DNA of 64,000 nucleotides, taken from assembly GCF_024707545.1 (NCBI RefSeq), contig NZ_CP062229.1, forward strand, positions 2,895,501 to 2,959,500. Direction: 5' to 3'. A model generated the notes under the pieces. That model was not told where the DNA came from. It saw only the letters and a list, made by a program, of their open reading frames with translations, and searched no databases. This stretch comes from Mesorhizobium onobrychidis (GTDB lineage Bacteria > Pseudomonadota > Alphaproteobacteria > Rhizobiales > Rhizobiaceae). Shown in pieces: positions 25,839 to 34,665 of this stretch (position 1 is its first letter; each line of letters opens with the position of its first letter). The translations under genes and the position numbers were made by a program.

Positions 25839-26690
25839 ATGAAGAAACTTGGCATTCTGGCCGGCCTGGCCGGTGTTGCACTGACCGCGATTCTGGCCGC
25901 CTCGACCGCGGGATCGGCCGACGACAGCAAGCTCGAAGAGCTCAAGGCACAGGGCTTCGCTCGCGTCGCCATCGCCAATGAACCGCCCTATACGGCGGTT
26001 GCGGCCGACGGCAAGGTTTCGGGTGCGGCGCCCGACGTGGCGCGTGAAATCTTCAAGCGCCTCGGCGTCAACGACATCGTCGCCTCGATCTCGGAATATG
26101 GCGCCATGATCCCCGGCCTGCAGGCGGGCCGTTTCGACGTCGTCACCGCCGGCCTGTTCATGAAACCGGAGCGCTGCGCGGCGGTCGCTTATTCGGAGCC
26201 AGTGCTGTGCGACGCCGAGGCGATGCTGGTCAAGAAGGGCAACCCGAAGGGCTTCAAGAGCTACGAGGATGTCGCCAAGGATGCCACCGCGACGATCGGG
26301 GCGCCGGGCGGCGGCACCGAGGAGAAGCTGGCGCTCACTGCCGGCGTGCCGCGCGACCGCGTCATCGTCGTGCCGGACGGCCAGAGCGGCTTGAAGATGC
26401 TGCAGGACGGCCGCATCGACGCCTATTCGCTGCCAGTGCTGTCAATCAACGATCTGGTCAAGAAGGCCAACGATCCCAACCTCGAAGTCGTCGCCCCGGT
26501 GGTTGGTGCGCCGGTCTATTGCGACGGCGCGGCCTTCAAGAAGGGCGACGAGGCGCTGCGCGACGCCTATGACGTCGAACTGGCCAAGCTGAAGGAGTCC
26601 GGCGAATTCGCCAAGATCATCGAGCCCTACGGCTTCTCGGCGGCGGCGGCGATGTCGACGAGCCGCGACAAGCTCTGCTCGGCGAAGTAA
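25839..26690 (+). CDS. ehuB: Ectoine/hydroxyectoine-binding periplasmic protein
   Basis: ATG at 25839 follows AAGGAG; the signal peptide MKKLGILAGLAGVALTAILA ends near residue 26. The 283-residue protein is a PAAT family-3 solute-binding protein. Residues Glu48, Tyr51, Tyr87, Phe107 and Arg112 line up at a constant offset of 27 with Glu21, Phe24, Tyr60, Phe80 and Arg85 of the S. meliloti EhuB ligand pocket, as I recall it; the aromatic box is kept with one Phe replaced by Tyr. This supports (hydroxy)ectoine as ligand. It delivers the solute to EhuC/EhuD. Confidence 0.92.
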   Translation: MKKLGILAGLAGVALTAILAASTAGSADDSKLEELKAQGFARVAIANEPPYTAVAADGKVSGAAPDVAREIFKRLGVNDIVASISEYGAMIPGLQAGRFDVVTAGLFMKPERCAAVAYSEPVLCDAEAMLVKKGNPKGFKSYEDVAKDATATIGAPGGGTEEKLALTAGVPRDRVIVVPDGQSGLKMLQDGRIDAYSLPVLSINDLVKKANDPNLEVVAPVVGAPVYCDGAAFKKGDEALRDAYDVELAKLKESGEFAKIIEPYGFSAAAAMSTSRDKLCSAK

Positions 26691-26694
26691 AAAG

Positions 26695-26816
26695 TTGCCC
26701 CTCACCCTTACCCTCTCCCCGTGAAGAACGGGGAGAGGGGGGCGCAAACGCTGGAGCTTCACCCTTCTCCCCGTCCTAAACGGGGAGAAGGTGCCGGCAG
26801 GCGGATGAGGGGCAGC
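26695..26816. repeat. Rhizobial palindromic element between ehuB and ehuC
   Basis: Outer ends TTGCCCCTCACCC and GGATGAGGGGCAGC are inverted. Inside are two strong hairpins, CCCTCTCCCCGT/ACGGGGAGAGGG and CCTTCTCCCCGT/ACGGGGAGAAGG. It starts two bases after the ehuB stop and would be transcribed within the operon, where it could stabilise the upstream ehuB message. Confidence 0.8.
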
Positions 26817-26861
26817 GCCGACATTCTGTAATGATCACCCAGCGGAGAAAAGCTTAGCCCA

Positions 26862-27521
26862 ATGATCCAATGGTCCGGCTATTTCGGCCTGATACTGCAG
26901 GGAGCACTTGTTACCATCGAGCTGACGCTGATGGGGTCGGTGCTTGCCCTGATCTTGGCCTTTCTCGCCGGGCTAGGACGGCTGTCGCGTTTTTTCGCCG
27001 TTCGGGCGCTGGCGACCGCCTATATCGAATTCTTCCGCGGCACCTCGATCTTCGTGCAGCTGTTCTGGGCCTATTTCGTGCTGCCCTTCATCGGCATTTC
27101 GCTGACGCCGCTGCAGGCCGGCGTGCTGGCGCTTGGCCTCAATGTCGGCGCCTATGGGGCGGAGGTGGTGCGCGGCGCCATCCAGTCGATCGGCCGCGAA
27201 CAGTACGAGGCCTGCATCGCGGTCAATCTCGGCCGCTGGCAAGCCATGCGCCATGTCATCCTGCCGCAGGCGCTGCTGGTCATGCTGCCGACCTTCGGCA
27301 ACAACGCCATCGAATTGCTCAAGGCCACCGCCGTCGTTTCGCTGATCTCGCTCACCGACCTGACCTTCCAGGCGCAGGTGGTGCGCTCGCAGACCGGCAA
27401 CACGCTGGTGCCGTTCACCACCATTCTCGTCATCTATTTCGCCCTTGCGCTGATCATTTCCTGGGTTGTGCGTTCGCTCGAACGCCGCATGGCGCGCGGC
27501 CTCGACGGTGTGCGCGTCTGA
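26862..27521 (+). CDS. ehuC: Ectoine ABC transporter permease EhuC
   Basis: A 219-residue inner-membrane permease of the HisM/HisQ type. Hydrophobic segments begin with LILQGALVTIELTLMGSVLA; the EAA-type loop for ATPase contact is EACIAVNLGRWQAMRHVILPQA. ATG at 26862 is preceded by CGGAGA at long spacing. It should pair with EhuD to form the channel. It is separated from ehuB by the palindromic element but belongs to the same operon. Confidence 0.9.
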   Translation: MIQWSGYFGLILQGALVTIELTLMGSVLALILAFLAGLGRLSRFFAVRALATAYIEFFRGTSIFVQLFWAYFVLPFIGISLTPLQAGVLALGLNVGAYGAEVVRGAIQSIGREQYEACIAVNLGRWQAMRHVILPQALLVMLPTFGNNAIELLKATAVVSLISLTDLTFQAQVVRSQTGNTLVPFTTILVIYFALALIISWVVRSLERRMARGLDGVRV

Positions 27522-27537
27522 TGAAGTGGGCCCTGTA

Positions 27538-28197
27538 ATGGAGTGGGATTGGAATTTCGTCTGGGAGATCATGCCGACGCTGATCCAGGGCGTGAAGATC
27601 ACCATCCTGGCGACGCTGCTCGGCTCGGTTCTGGCAGCGATCGTCGGCTTGGCCATCGCGCTGGCGCGACGCTCGCCGAACAAGGCCTTGTCGCGCACCG
27701 TCGGCTTCCTCGCCGAGTTCATCCGCGGCACGCCGCTGCTGGTGCAGCTCTACTTCATCTTCTACGTGCTGCCGGACATCGGTATCCTGCTGCCGCCGCT
27801 GGTGGCCGGCGTCATCGGCCTCGGCCTGCATTACGGCACCTACACGGCCGAGGTCTATCGCGCCGGTATCGACAATGTGCCGCGCGGCCAATGGGAAGCC
27901 GCCAAGGCCTGCAATCTGAACGCCAGGCAGACCTGGACCCACATCATCATGCCGCAGGCGATTCCGCCGATGATCCCGGCGCTTGCCAACTATTTCATCG
28001 CGATGTTCAAGGAGACCCCGCTGCTGTCGGCGATCACCGTGCTGGAACTGATGAACCAGGCCAAGAGCGTCGCCAACACCTATTACCGCTATGTCGAGCC
28101 GATGACTTTGGTCGGCGCCTTCTTCCTCGTCATCAGCCTATTCTCGGTCGTGCTGCTGCGCTGGCTGGAACGCCGCTACGGCAAGATCGAGAGATAG
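27538..28197 (+). CDS. ehuD: Ectoine ABC transporter permease EhuD
   Basis: The start at ATG 27538 (MEWDWNFVWEIMP) fits the usual length; a longer frame would overlap ehuC. The 219-residue permease shows GVKITILATLLGSVLAAIVG, FIRGTPLLVQLYFIFYVLP and the EAA loop EAAKACNLNARQTWTHIIMP. It is the partner of EhuC in the heterodimeric channel. It lies 16 bases after ehuC and six before eutA. The weak ribosome binding site suggests coupling to ehuC translation. Confidence 0.9.
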   Translation: MEWDWNFVWEIMPTLIQGVKITILATLLGSVLAAIVGLAIALARRSPNKALSRTVGFLAEFIRGTPLLVQLYFIFYVLPDIGILLPPLVAGVIGLGLHYGTYTAEVYRAGIDNVPRGQWEAAKACNLNARQTWTHIIMPQAIPPMIPALANYFIAMFKETPLLSAITVLELMNQAKSVANTYYRYVEPMTLVGAFFLVISLFSVVLLRWLERRYGKIER

Positions 28198-28203
28198 TCT
28201 TTC

Positions 28204-28980
28204 ATGGAACACTTGCCCGAAATCAGATTGACGCCGACACGGCCGGCGCTCGACGCGCGTCCGCTGGAAAAGCGCATCGGATTGATCATCCTTGCCACCG
28301 ACCATACGACCGAACCGGATTTTCGCCGCATGGTGGCAAGCGACCGGATCGGCGTCTATGTCGCGCGCATTCCCTACGCCAATCCGACGACGCCGGACAA
28401 TTTGCGCAAGATGCAGCCGTCGCTGACGGCGGGCGCCGCGCTCATCCTGCCCGATGAGCCACTCGACGCGATCTGCTATTCCTGCACCTCGGCCTCCGTG
28501 GTCATCGGCGATGCCGAGATCGAGGCGGCGGTGCAGGCGGCCAAGCCCGGCGTGCCCGTGGTCACACCGCCGATGGCAGGGGTGCGCGGCTTGAAGGCGC
28601 TGGGCGCCAGGACGATCAGCATTCTCACCCCTTACACGGTCGAGACCAGCCGGCCGATGGCGGCCTATTTCGCGGCGCACGGTTTCGAGATCGCCAGCTT
28701 CACCTGTCTCGGCTTCGACGACGACCGCGAGATGGCGCGGATTGCGCCGGCGTTGCTGGTCGATCTGGCGCGCGAGGCGACCGATGCGCAGGCGGACGCG
28801 CTGTTCGTCTCCTGCACAGCGCTGCGGGCAGCACTTGCCGTGGTCGGCATGGAAGAGGCAATCGGCCGTCCGGTCGTGACCAGCAACCAGGCAACGGCCT
28901 GGAACTGCCTGCGGCTTTGCGGCGACGACGAGCCGCGCGCCGAATTCGGCCGTCTGATGACGCTGCCTTTGGGACAATGA
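28204..28980 (+). CDS. eutA: Ectoine utilisation protein EutA (Asp/Glu racemase-like)
   Basis: A 258-residue protein of the maleate isomerase/aspartate-glutamate racemase superfamily, with the paired cysteines in CYSCTSASV and VSCTALRA. EutA acts with EutB and EutC in converting hydroxyectoine to ectoine; an isomerase step is presumed. The position directly between ehuD and eutB is the conserved order. Cytoplasmic, no signal peptide. Confidence 0.88.
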   Translation: MEHLPEIRLTPTRPALDARPLEKRIGLIILATDHTTEPDFRRMVASDRIGVYVARIPYANPTTPDNLRKMQPSLTAGAALILPDEPLDAICYSCTSASVVIGDAEIEAAVQAAKPGVPVVTPPMAGVRGLKALGARTISILTPYTVETSRPMAAYFAAHGFEIASFTCLGFDDDREMARIAPALLVDLAREATDAQADALFVSCTALRAALAVVGMEEAIGRPVVTSNQATAWNCLRLCGDDEPRAEFGRLMTLPLGQ

Positions 28981-28984
28981 GGCC

Positions 28985-29977
28985 ATGACGCTTGCGCCCA
29001 TCACCCTCTCCGATATCCGCGCGGCGCGCGAGCGCGTCGCAGGCAAGGTCGAGCGCACGCCGACCGTGCTTTCCCCGAGTCTTTCCGGGCACTTGGGCGC
29101 GCCCGTTTATCTCAAGCTCGAACATCGGCAGACCACCGGCAGCTTCAAGTTGCGCGGCGCCTCGAACGCCATCGCTGCGCTGAACGCTGAGGAGAGGGCG
29201 CGTGGCGTGGTCGCCGCCTCGACCGGCAATCATGGCCGGGCGCTGGCTCATGCGGCAAAACTCGAAGGCATGCGTGCGACGATCTGCATGTCGCGACTGG
29301 TGCCGCAGAATAAGCTCGATGAAATCCGCCGGCTTGGCGCCGAGATCCGCATCGTCGGCAACAGCCAGGACGATGCGCAACAGGAGGTCGACCGGCTGGT
29401 CGCGGAAGAGGGGCTGATCATGCTGCCGCCCTTCGATCATCCTGATATCATCGCCGGGCAAGGCACGCTTGGGTTGGAGCTCATCGAACAGCTTGCGCAT
29501 GCCGCCCTGGTGCTGGTGCCGCTTTCCGGCGGCGGGCTGGCGGCGGGTGTGGCCGCGGCCGTAAAGGGCGTCAGCCCCGGCACGAAGGTCATCGGCGTTT
29601 CGATGGCGCGGGGTGCGGCGATGAAGGCAAGCCGCGATGCCGGCCGGCCGGTGCTGGTCGAGGAACTGCCAACACTGGCGGATTCGCTCGGCGGCGGCGT
29701 CGGCCTCAACAACCGGCTGACCTTCTCGATGTGCCGCGACCTGCTCCACGACGTTATCCTGCTCAGCGAGGACGAGATCGCCGCCGGTATCCGCCATGCC
29801 TATGAACAGGAGCGCGAGATCGTCGAAGGCGCCGGCGCGGTTTGCATCGCCGCCGTGCTTGCCGGCAAGGTCAGGGCGAGCGGCCCCACTGTGCTCATTC
29901 TGTCGGGCCGCAACATCGACATGACGCTGCACAGGAAAGTCGTTTGTGGCGAAGCAATTGAGGAGAGCGCAGCATGA
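28985..29977 (+). CDS. eutB: Hydroxyectoine utilisation dehydratase EutB (threonine dehydratase-like)
   Basis: A 330-residue fold-type II PLP enzyme: TTGSFKLRGASNA contains the PLP Lys, STGNHGRALAHAA the substrate loop and PLSGGGLAAGVA the phosphate-binding loop. It resembles catabolic threonine/serine dehydratases without a regulatory domain. In this operon it is the proposed dehydratase acting on hydroxyectoine. Four bases separate it from eutA and it overlaps eutC by ATGA, so translation is coupled. Confidence 0.9.
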   Translation: MTLAPITLSDIRAARERVAGKVERTPTVLSPSLSGHLGAPVYLKLEHRQTTGSFKLRGASNAIAALNAEERARGVVAASTGNHGRALAHAAKLEGMRATICMSRLVPQNKLDEIRRLGAEIRIVGNSQDDAQQEVDRLVAEEGLIMLPPFDHPDIIAGQGTLGLELIEQLAHAALVLVPLSGGGLAAGVAAAVKGVSPGTKVIGVSMARGAAMKASRDAGRPVLVEELPTLADSLGGGVGLNNRLTFSMCRDLLHDVILLSEDEIAAGIRHAYEQEREIVEGAGAVCIAAVLAGKVRASGPTVLILSGRNIDMTLHRKVVCGEAIEESAA

Positions 29978-30966
29978 GCCGGATGACGATACTCACCGAA
30001 GCCGAACTGCGCGCGATCGTGAAGCTCGATCTCGATGCCGTCGCCTGCGTCGAAAATGCGTTCCGAGCGCTTGCCACCTTGCCGGTGGCGATGCCGCCGA
30101 TCCTGCGGCTCGACATTCCCGAGCATCGCGGCGAGGTCGACGTCAAGACCGCCTATGTGCCAGGGATTGACGGTTTTGCCATCAAGATCAGTCCCGGCTT
30201 CTTCGACAATCCGAAGCTCGGCCTGCCCAGCGTCAACGGCATGATGGTGCTGCTGTCGTCAAAAACAGGGCTGGTCGAGGCTCTGCTGCTCGACAACGGT
30301 TATCTTACCGATGTCCGCACGGCGGCGGCCGGAGCGGTCGCGGCGAAACATCTTTCGCGAACCGACTCCTCTGTCGCCGCGATCTTCGGCGCCGGCGTCC
30401 AGGCCGGGCTGCAGCTCGAGGCCCTTATGCTGGTGCGGCCGATCGCCGAGGCGCGGATCTGGGCGAGGGATGCCGCGAAGGCCGAAGCCGCGGCGGATGC
30501 ATTGCGCGAAAAGCTGGGCATCGTCGTGCGCGCCGAGCCCGACGCGGCCACGGCGGCGGCCGGCGCCGACATCATCGTCACCACTACGCCGTCGACCGAG
30601 CCGCTGATCAAAGCCGGCTTCGTCTCTGCCGGCCAGCACATCACCGCTATGGGCTCGGACGCCGAGCACAAGAACGAGATCGCGCCGGCGATCCTGCGCA
30701 TGGCCGATCTCTACGTCGCCGACAGCGCGAAACAGACGCGGCTGCTGGGCGAGCTGCATCATGCCATCGCGGCGGGCGTGATGGCGGCCGATGCCGAGAT
30801 TACCGAGCTCGGCCAGATCATCGCCGGCGAAAGACATGGCCGGCGTTCGGACAGCGACATCACCATCGCCGACCTCTCCGGCACCGGCGTGCAGGACACG
30901 GCGATCGCCACGCTCGCCCGCGACCGTGCCCGGGCGGCCAAGACGGGTACGATTTTCGAAAGCTGA
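29974..30966 (+). CDS. eutC: Ectoine utilisation protein EutC (ornithine cyclodeaminase-like)
   Basis: A 330-residue member of the ornithine cyclodeaminase/mu-crystallin family with the dinucleotide loop AAIFGAGVQAGLQLEAL and preceding TAAAGAVAAKHLSR. In the ectoine pathway it is the predicted NAD(P)-dependent reductase that follows EutB in forming ectoine from hydroxyectoine. Its start ATG overlaps the eutB stop. Confidence 0.9.
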   Translation: MSRMTILTEAELRAIVKLDLDAVACVENAFRALATLPVAMPPILRLDIPEHRGEVDVKTAYVPGIDGFAIKISPGFFDNPKLGLPSVNGMMVLLSSKTGLVEALLLDNGYLTDVRTAAAGAVAAKHLSRTDSSVAAIFGAGVQAGLQLEALMLVRPIAEARIWARDAAKAEAAADALREKLGIVVRAEPDAATAAAGADIIVTTTPSTEPLIKAGFVSAGQHITAMGSDAEHKNEIAPAILRMADLYVADSAKQTRLLGELHHAIAAGVMAADAEITELGQIIAGERHGRRSDSDITIADLSGTGVQDTAIATLARDRARAAKTGTIFES

Positions 30967-31004
30967 TGCCGGCCGCGAGGCCCAACAAACGAGGACCAAG
31001 AACA

Positions 31005-32195
31005 ATGCAGCCTAATTTGAAATTCTCGCGCGGCGAATATGCGGAGCGCCTCGCCAAGACACGGAAGGCCATGGAGGCCAAGGGTGTCGATCTCCTTGTT
31101 GTCAGCGATCCGTCCAATATGGCCTGGCTGACCGGCTATGACGGCTGGTCGTTCTACGTGCACCAGGCCGTCATCGTGCCGCCGTCGGGCGAACCGGTGT
31201 GGTACGGGCGCGGCCAGGACGCCAACGGTGCCAAGCGCACCGCCTATCTCGCGCACGACAACATCGTCGGCTATGCCGACCACTATGTGCAGTCGACCGA
31301 GCGCCACCCGATGGATTTTCTCTCGCAGGTACTGGCCGATCGCGGCTGGGGCAAGCTCAGCATCGGCGTCGAGATGGACAATTACTGGTTCTCGGCCGCT
31401 GCCTTCGCGTCGCTGCAGAAACACATGCCCAGCGCCCGCTTCGTCGACGCCACTGCACTCGTCAACTGGCAGCGCGCGGTGAAGAGCCCGACCGAGATCG
31501 ATTATATGCGCAAAGCCGCCCGCATCGTGGAAGTGATGCACCAGCGCATCGTCGACAAGATCGAGGTCGGCATGCGCAAATGCGACCTGGTCGCCGAGAT
31601 TTATGATGCCGGCACCCGCGGTGTCGACGGGCCAGAGGGAAAGATTGGCGGCGACTATCCGGCGATCGTACCGCTGCTGCCGTCGGGTGCCGATGCGTCG
31701 GCGCCGCATCTGACCTGGGACGACAGGCCGATGAATTCGGGCGAGGGCACCTTCTTCGAGATCGCCGGCTGCTATAACCGCTACCATTGTCCTCTTTCCC
31801 GGACTGTGTTCCTTGGTAAACCCACGCAGGAATTCCTCGATGCCGAAAAGGCGACGCTGGAAGGTATGGAGGCCGGGCTTGCGGCGGCAAAGCCCGGCAA
31901 TACATGCGAAGACATCGCCAACGCCTTCTTCGCGGTGCTGAAGAAATACGGCATCGTCAAGGACAACCGCACCGGCTATCCGATCGGGCTTTCCTATCCG
32001 CCGGATTGGGGCGAGCGCACGATGAGCCTGCGCCCCGGCGACCGCACCGAGCTGAAGCCGGGCATGACCTTCCATTTCATGACCGGCCTGTGGCTGGAGA
32101 CGATGGGGCTCGAGATCACCGAATCCATCCTGATCACCGAGACAGGGGTCGAGTGCCTGGCCAATGTGCCGCGTAAACTGGTGGTGAAGGATTGA
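31005..32195 (+). CDS. doeA: Ectoine hydrolase (M24 peptidase family)
   Basis: ATG at 31005 is preceded by GAGGACC; the earlier in-frame ATG at 30966 overlaps eutC and lacks a site. The 396-residue protein has the creatinase-type N-terminal domain (AERLAKTRKAMEAKGVDLLV, SNMAWLTGYDGWSFY) and a pita-bread fold C-terminal domain (GGDYPAIVPLLPSG, CYNRYHCPLSRTVFLG). DoeA/EutD opens the ectoine ring to N-alpha-acetyl-L-2,4-diaminobutyrate. As in other DoeA proteins, the full aminopeptidase metal set is not apparent. It runs straight into doeB. Confidence 0.92.
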   Translation: MQPNLKFSRGEYAERLAKTRKAMEAKGVDLLVVSDPSNMAWLTGYDGWSFYVHQAVIVPPSGEPVWYGRGQDANGAKRTAYLAHDNIVGYADHYVQSTERHPMDFLSQVLADRGWGKLSIGVEMDNYWFSAAAFASLQKHMPSARFVDATALVNWQRAVKSPTEIDYMRKAARIVEVMHQRIVDKIEVGMRKCDLVAEIYDAGTRGVDGPEGKIGGDYPAIVPLLPSGADASAPHLTWDDRPMNSGEGTFFEIAGCYNRYHCPLSRTVFLGKPTQEFLDAEKATLEGMEAGLAAAKPGNTCEDIANAFFAVLKKYGIVKDNRTGYPIGLSYPPDWGERTMSLRPGDRTELKPGMTFHFMTGLWLETMGLEITESILITETGVECLANVPRKLVVKD

Positions 32196-32200
32196 GCCCG

Positions 32201-33202
32201 ATGCCCCACCTCCGCCCATCACCGATTACGCCGACCGTCGATTTCGAACGCGACGGCGTGCAGCACGGGTTCCTGCGACTGCCCTATAGCCGTGACGATT
32301 CCGCCTGGGGATCGGTGATGATCCCGATCTGCGTGATCCGCAACGGCAGCGGGCCGAGCGCATTGCTCACCGGCGGCAATCATGGCGACGAATATGAGGG
32401 GCCGCTGGCGCTTTACGATCTCGCCCGCACGCTCGATCCGAAGCAAGTCAGCGGCACGGTGATTATCGTGCCGGCGATGAACTATCCGGCCTTCCGTGCC
32501 GGCACCCGCACCTCGCCGATCGACAAGGGCAATCTCAACCGCAGCTTTCCCGGCCGGCCCGACGGTACGGTGACCGAGAAGATCGCGGATTACTTCCAGC
32601 GCGAACTGCTGCCGCGCACCGACATCGCGCTCGACTTCCATTCCGGCGGCAAGACGCTCGACTTCGTGCCGTTCTGCGCCGCCCATATCCGGCCCGACAA
32701 GGTGCTGGAAGCGAAGGGGTTCGCGGCGGTCGAAGCATTCTCGGCGCCGTGGTCGATGAAGATGCTGGAAATCGATGCGGTCGGCATGTTCGACACTGCC
32801 GCCGAAGAGATGGGCAAGCTGTTCATCACAACCGAGCTTGGCGGCGGTGGGACTTCCCGCGCCGAAACGGTGCGGATCGCGCGTCGCGGCGTGCTCAATG
32901 TGCTGCGCCATGCCGGCATTGTCGCCGGTGCGGTCGAGATGCAGCCGACCCGCTGGCTGGACATGCCGTCGGGCGATTGCTTCTCATTCGCCGAGGACGA
33001 CGGGATGATCGAGACGATGATCGATCTGGGCGAGCCGGTCGAAGAGGGCCAGGTCCTGGCGCGCATCCACTCCATCGGCCGCACCGGTGCCGCACCTCAG
33101 GAGATCAGGGCGACGATGTCGGGTCTATTGGCCGCGCGGCATTTTCCCGGACTGGTCAAGGCGGGTGACTGCACCGCCGTGGTCGCTGTGCTCGTCGATT
33201 GA
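32201..33202 (+). CDS. doeB: N-alpha-acetyl-L-2,4-diaminobutyrate deacetylase
   Basis: A TTG at 32192 overlaps the doeA stop, but ATG at 32201 gives MPHLRPSPITPTVDFERDGV and is the better start. The 333-residue zinc enzyme of the succinylglutamate desuccinylase/aspartoacylase family carries GGNHGDEYEG (zinc His and Glu), DFHSGG (third zinc ligand) and TELGGGG with the catalytic Glu. It removes acetate from the DoeA product to give L-2,4-diaminobutyrate. Last gene of the ehu-eut-doe operon. Confidence 0.92.
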   Translation: MPHLRPSPITPTVDFERDGVQHGFLRLPYSRDDSAWGSVMIPICVIRNGSGPSALLTGGNHGDEYEGPLALYDLARTLDPKQVSGTVIIVPAMNYPAFRAGTRTSPIDKGNLNRSFPGRPDGTVTEKIADYFQRELLPRTDIALDFHSGGKTLDFVPFCAAHIRPDKVLEAKGFAAVEAFSAPWSMKMLEIDAVGMFDTAAEEMGKLFITTELGGGGTSRAETVRIARRGVLNVLRHAGIVAGAVEMQPTRWLDMPSGDCFSFAEDDGMIETMIDLGEPVEEGQVLARIHSIGRTGAAPQEIRATMSGLLAARHFPGLVKAGDCTAVVAVLVD

Positions 33203-33312
33203 AGGCAAGGCAATCGCTTCCAGATACGTACGAAATTCCTCAAGCTCGGCCTCGGCGCCCGCACCGAGAGGCACCGCGCTCATTGGCGGTCTGCAACTCT
33301 TTGCGGACAGTG

Positions 33313-33990
33313 CTACTCGATCAGCAGCAAGCCGCGCTTTTTGTCGCCATCGCTATCGATTGTGTCCATGGCTGAGAACAGGCGCTTTCGCTCGATCAGC
33401 CAGGGCTTGTAGTCCTCATTTACATCGAGGACGAAGACCATGTCCTCGGCCTCCAGATACCCTCCGACCGGGGAAAAATGGCCAGCGCCGGCGCCGAAGA
33501 TCTTCTCACGGGTAAAGTTGACGATGTAACGGCGGCCGGGATCGTTAGCGCGCTTCATGTGCTCGCGAAACGCATCGGCGCTCAGATTCCGAAGCACGGA
33601 GACCTTCCGCCTGGTGTTCGTTTGAGCGACTTCGGCCAGCTCATCCAGCGTGAGCCCGATAATGCAAAAGCCTGTCCAGCACTTTCCCGTTCCCGCGAGG
33701 ACTTCGGCTTCGCTTGTCTCCTCCTCGCCGATAGAGCGGAATGTGTTTGCAACGCTTGCCGGGCCGCACCGCGACCCGTTTGATTGCCATGTGACGTCGG
33801 CATTGAACGTAGCAGCCACCGGCAGCTTCCAGGCGCTGTCGATCAATTCAGGGGTGCGGGTAACCGACGACTGGATTGCGTCTTGCGAAACTCTGGACTG
33901 ACCAGCAATCAAAAGTGCGGCGCCGCCCAGCAGGCCCACGACGGCAATCACAGTGCCGACAATCACACCGAAAGCGAGACTGCGCTTCAT
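33313..33990 (-). CDS. Phytochelatin synthase-like cysteine peptidase, membrane-anchored or exported
   Basis: ATG at 33990 follows GAGG at good spacing. The 225-residue protein begins with a hydrophobic segment (residues 5-30, uncleaved anchor or signal), then shows the papain-like triad of the phytochelatin synthase family: Cys75 in NGSRCGPASVANTFRS, His171 in GAGHFSPVGGY and Asp189 in VFVLDVNEDY. Bacterial members usually only cleave glutathione to gamma-glutamylcysteine instead of making phytochelatins. It lies downstream of the cueR-cytochrome c' operon with a 114-base gap on the same strand, which hints at metal or redox stress. Export to the periplasm would be unusual for glutathione chemistry. 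Confidence 0.75.
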   Translation of the reverse strand: MKRSLAFGVIVGTVIAVVGLLGGAALLIAGQSRVSQDAIQSSVTRTPELIDSAWKLPVAATFNADVTWQSNGSRCGPASVANTFRSIGEEETSEAEVLAGTGKCWTGFCIIGLTLDELAEVAQTNTRRKVSVLRNLSADAFREHMKRANDPGRRYIVNFTREKIFGAGAGHFSPVGGYLEAEDMVFVLDVNEDYKPWLIERKRLFSAMDTIDSDGDKKRGLLLIE

Positions 33991-34104
33991 TGCTGAACCT
34001 CGGAGCAGGCAGCAACAGGACAATGAAGAAAAGGCGCCGCAGCGTCAATCAGCGCCGCACGCACCGGCCAACGAGCCATCCGGGTTCTGCAACAGATCTC
34101 GCGC

Positions 34105-34665
34105 TCAGTCGGCGATCACAGGGCTTTTTTGCCGAAATTTCGAATGACAGCTTGAGCAATCCTGCAGGATAAGATGCAGGAGGTGCTCGGCAGGAACCTT
34201 GGCAGGATCGGCTTCCGCCGCTGCCGGCCGCTTGCCAAGCAGGCTGCCGCCGCCCATCGCCGGGCCGGAACCCATCCTCATGTCGTCGGTAATGCTGGCG
34301 GGCGCCCGCTCGGCCTTGGCGGCCAGCGTGGTGGCCAGCATCCCGATGTGACGGGCCAGCGCCTCGAATTCCGAACGGGCTTGATCAATTTGCAACTTGG
34401 CGCCCGAAGGCGCGCCCAATGTCGCGCTGGGAAATTCCGCAATAAGCGTAGGGCCGGTGCGGGCGCGGATGGTCTCGGCCGCGGCCTTGAACGCCGCGGC
34501 GTCATAGGCCAGCTTGTCATCGAACATCCCGGCGATGGTTTTCGCGGCGGCGGCCATCTCCTTCATCGAAGACTGGCGCGTCGCGACGATTGGGTCAGGT
34601 CCGGCCGCGGCCATCACTGCGGAGGCGCAGGCAAGCGACAGCATCACGGCGGCGGTCCATTTCAC
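34105..34665 (-). CDS. Cytochrome c'-type (class II) c-type cytochrome
   Basis: GTG at 34665 overlaps the cueR stop as GTGA. The 186-residue protein starts with a signal peptide (KWTAAVMLSLACASAVMA) and has the four-helix cytochrome c' layout: RQSSMKEMAAAAKTIAGM at the start, a middle helix ARSEFEALARHIGML, and the haem motif CSSCH about 14 residues from the C-terminus. Class II cytochromes bind NO or act in periplasmic electron transfer. The tail FRQKSPVIAD is short but normal. Coupling to a copper regulator suggests copper-responsive expression. Confidence 0.85.
   Translation of the reverse strand: MKWTAAVMLSLACASAVMAAAGPDPIVATRQSSMKEMAAAAKTIAGMFDDKLAYDAAAFKAAAETIRARTGPTLIAEFPSATLGAPSGAKLQIDQARSEFEALARHIGMLATTLAAKAERAPASITDDMRMGSGPAMGGGSLLGKRPAAAEADPAKVPAEHLLHLILQDCSSCHSKFRQKSPVIAD

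Noticed and set aside
30759..32222. Minus-strand frame of 487 codons
   Set aside because: Antisense shadow of doeA and eutC, both firmly identified.
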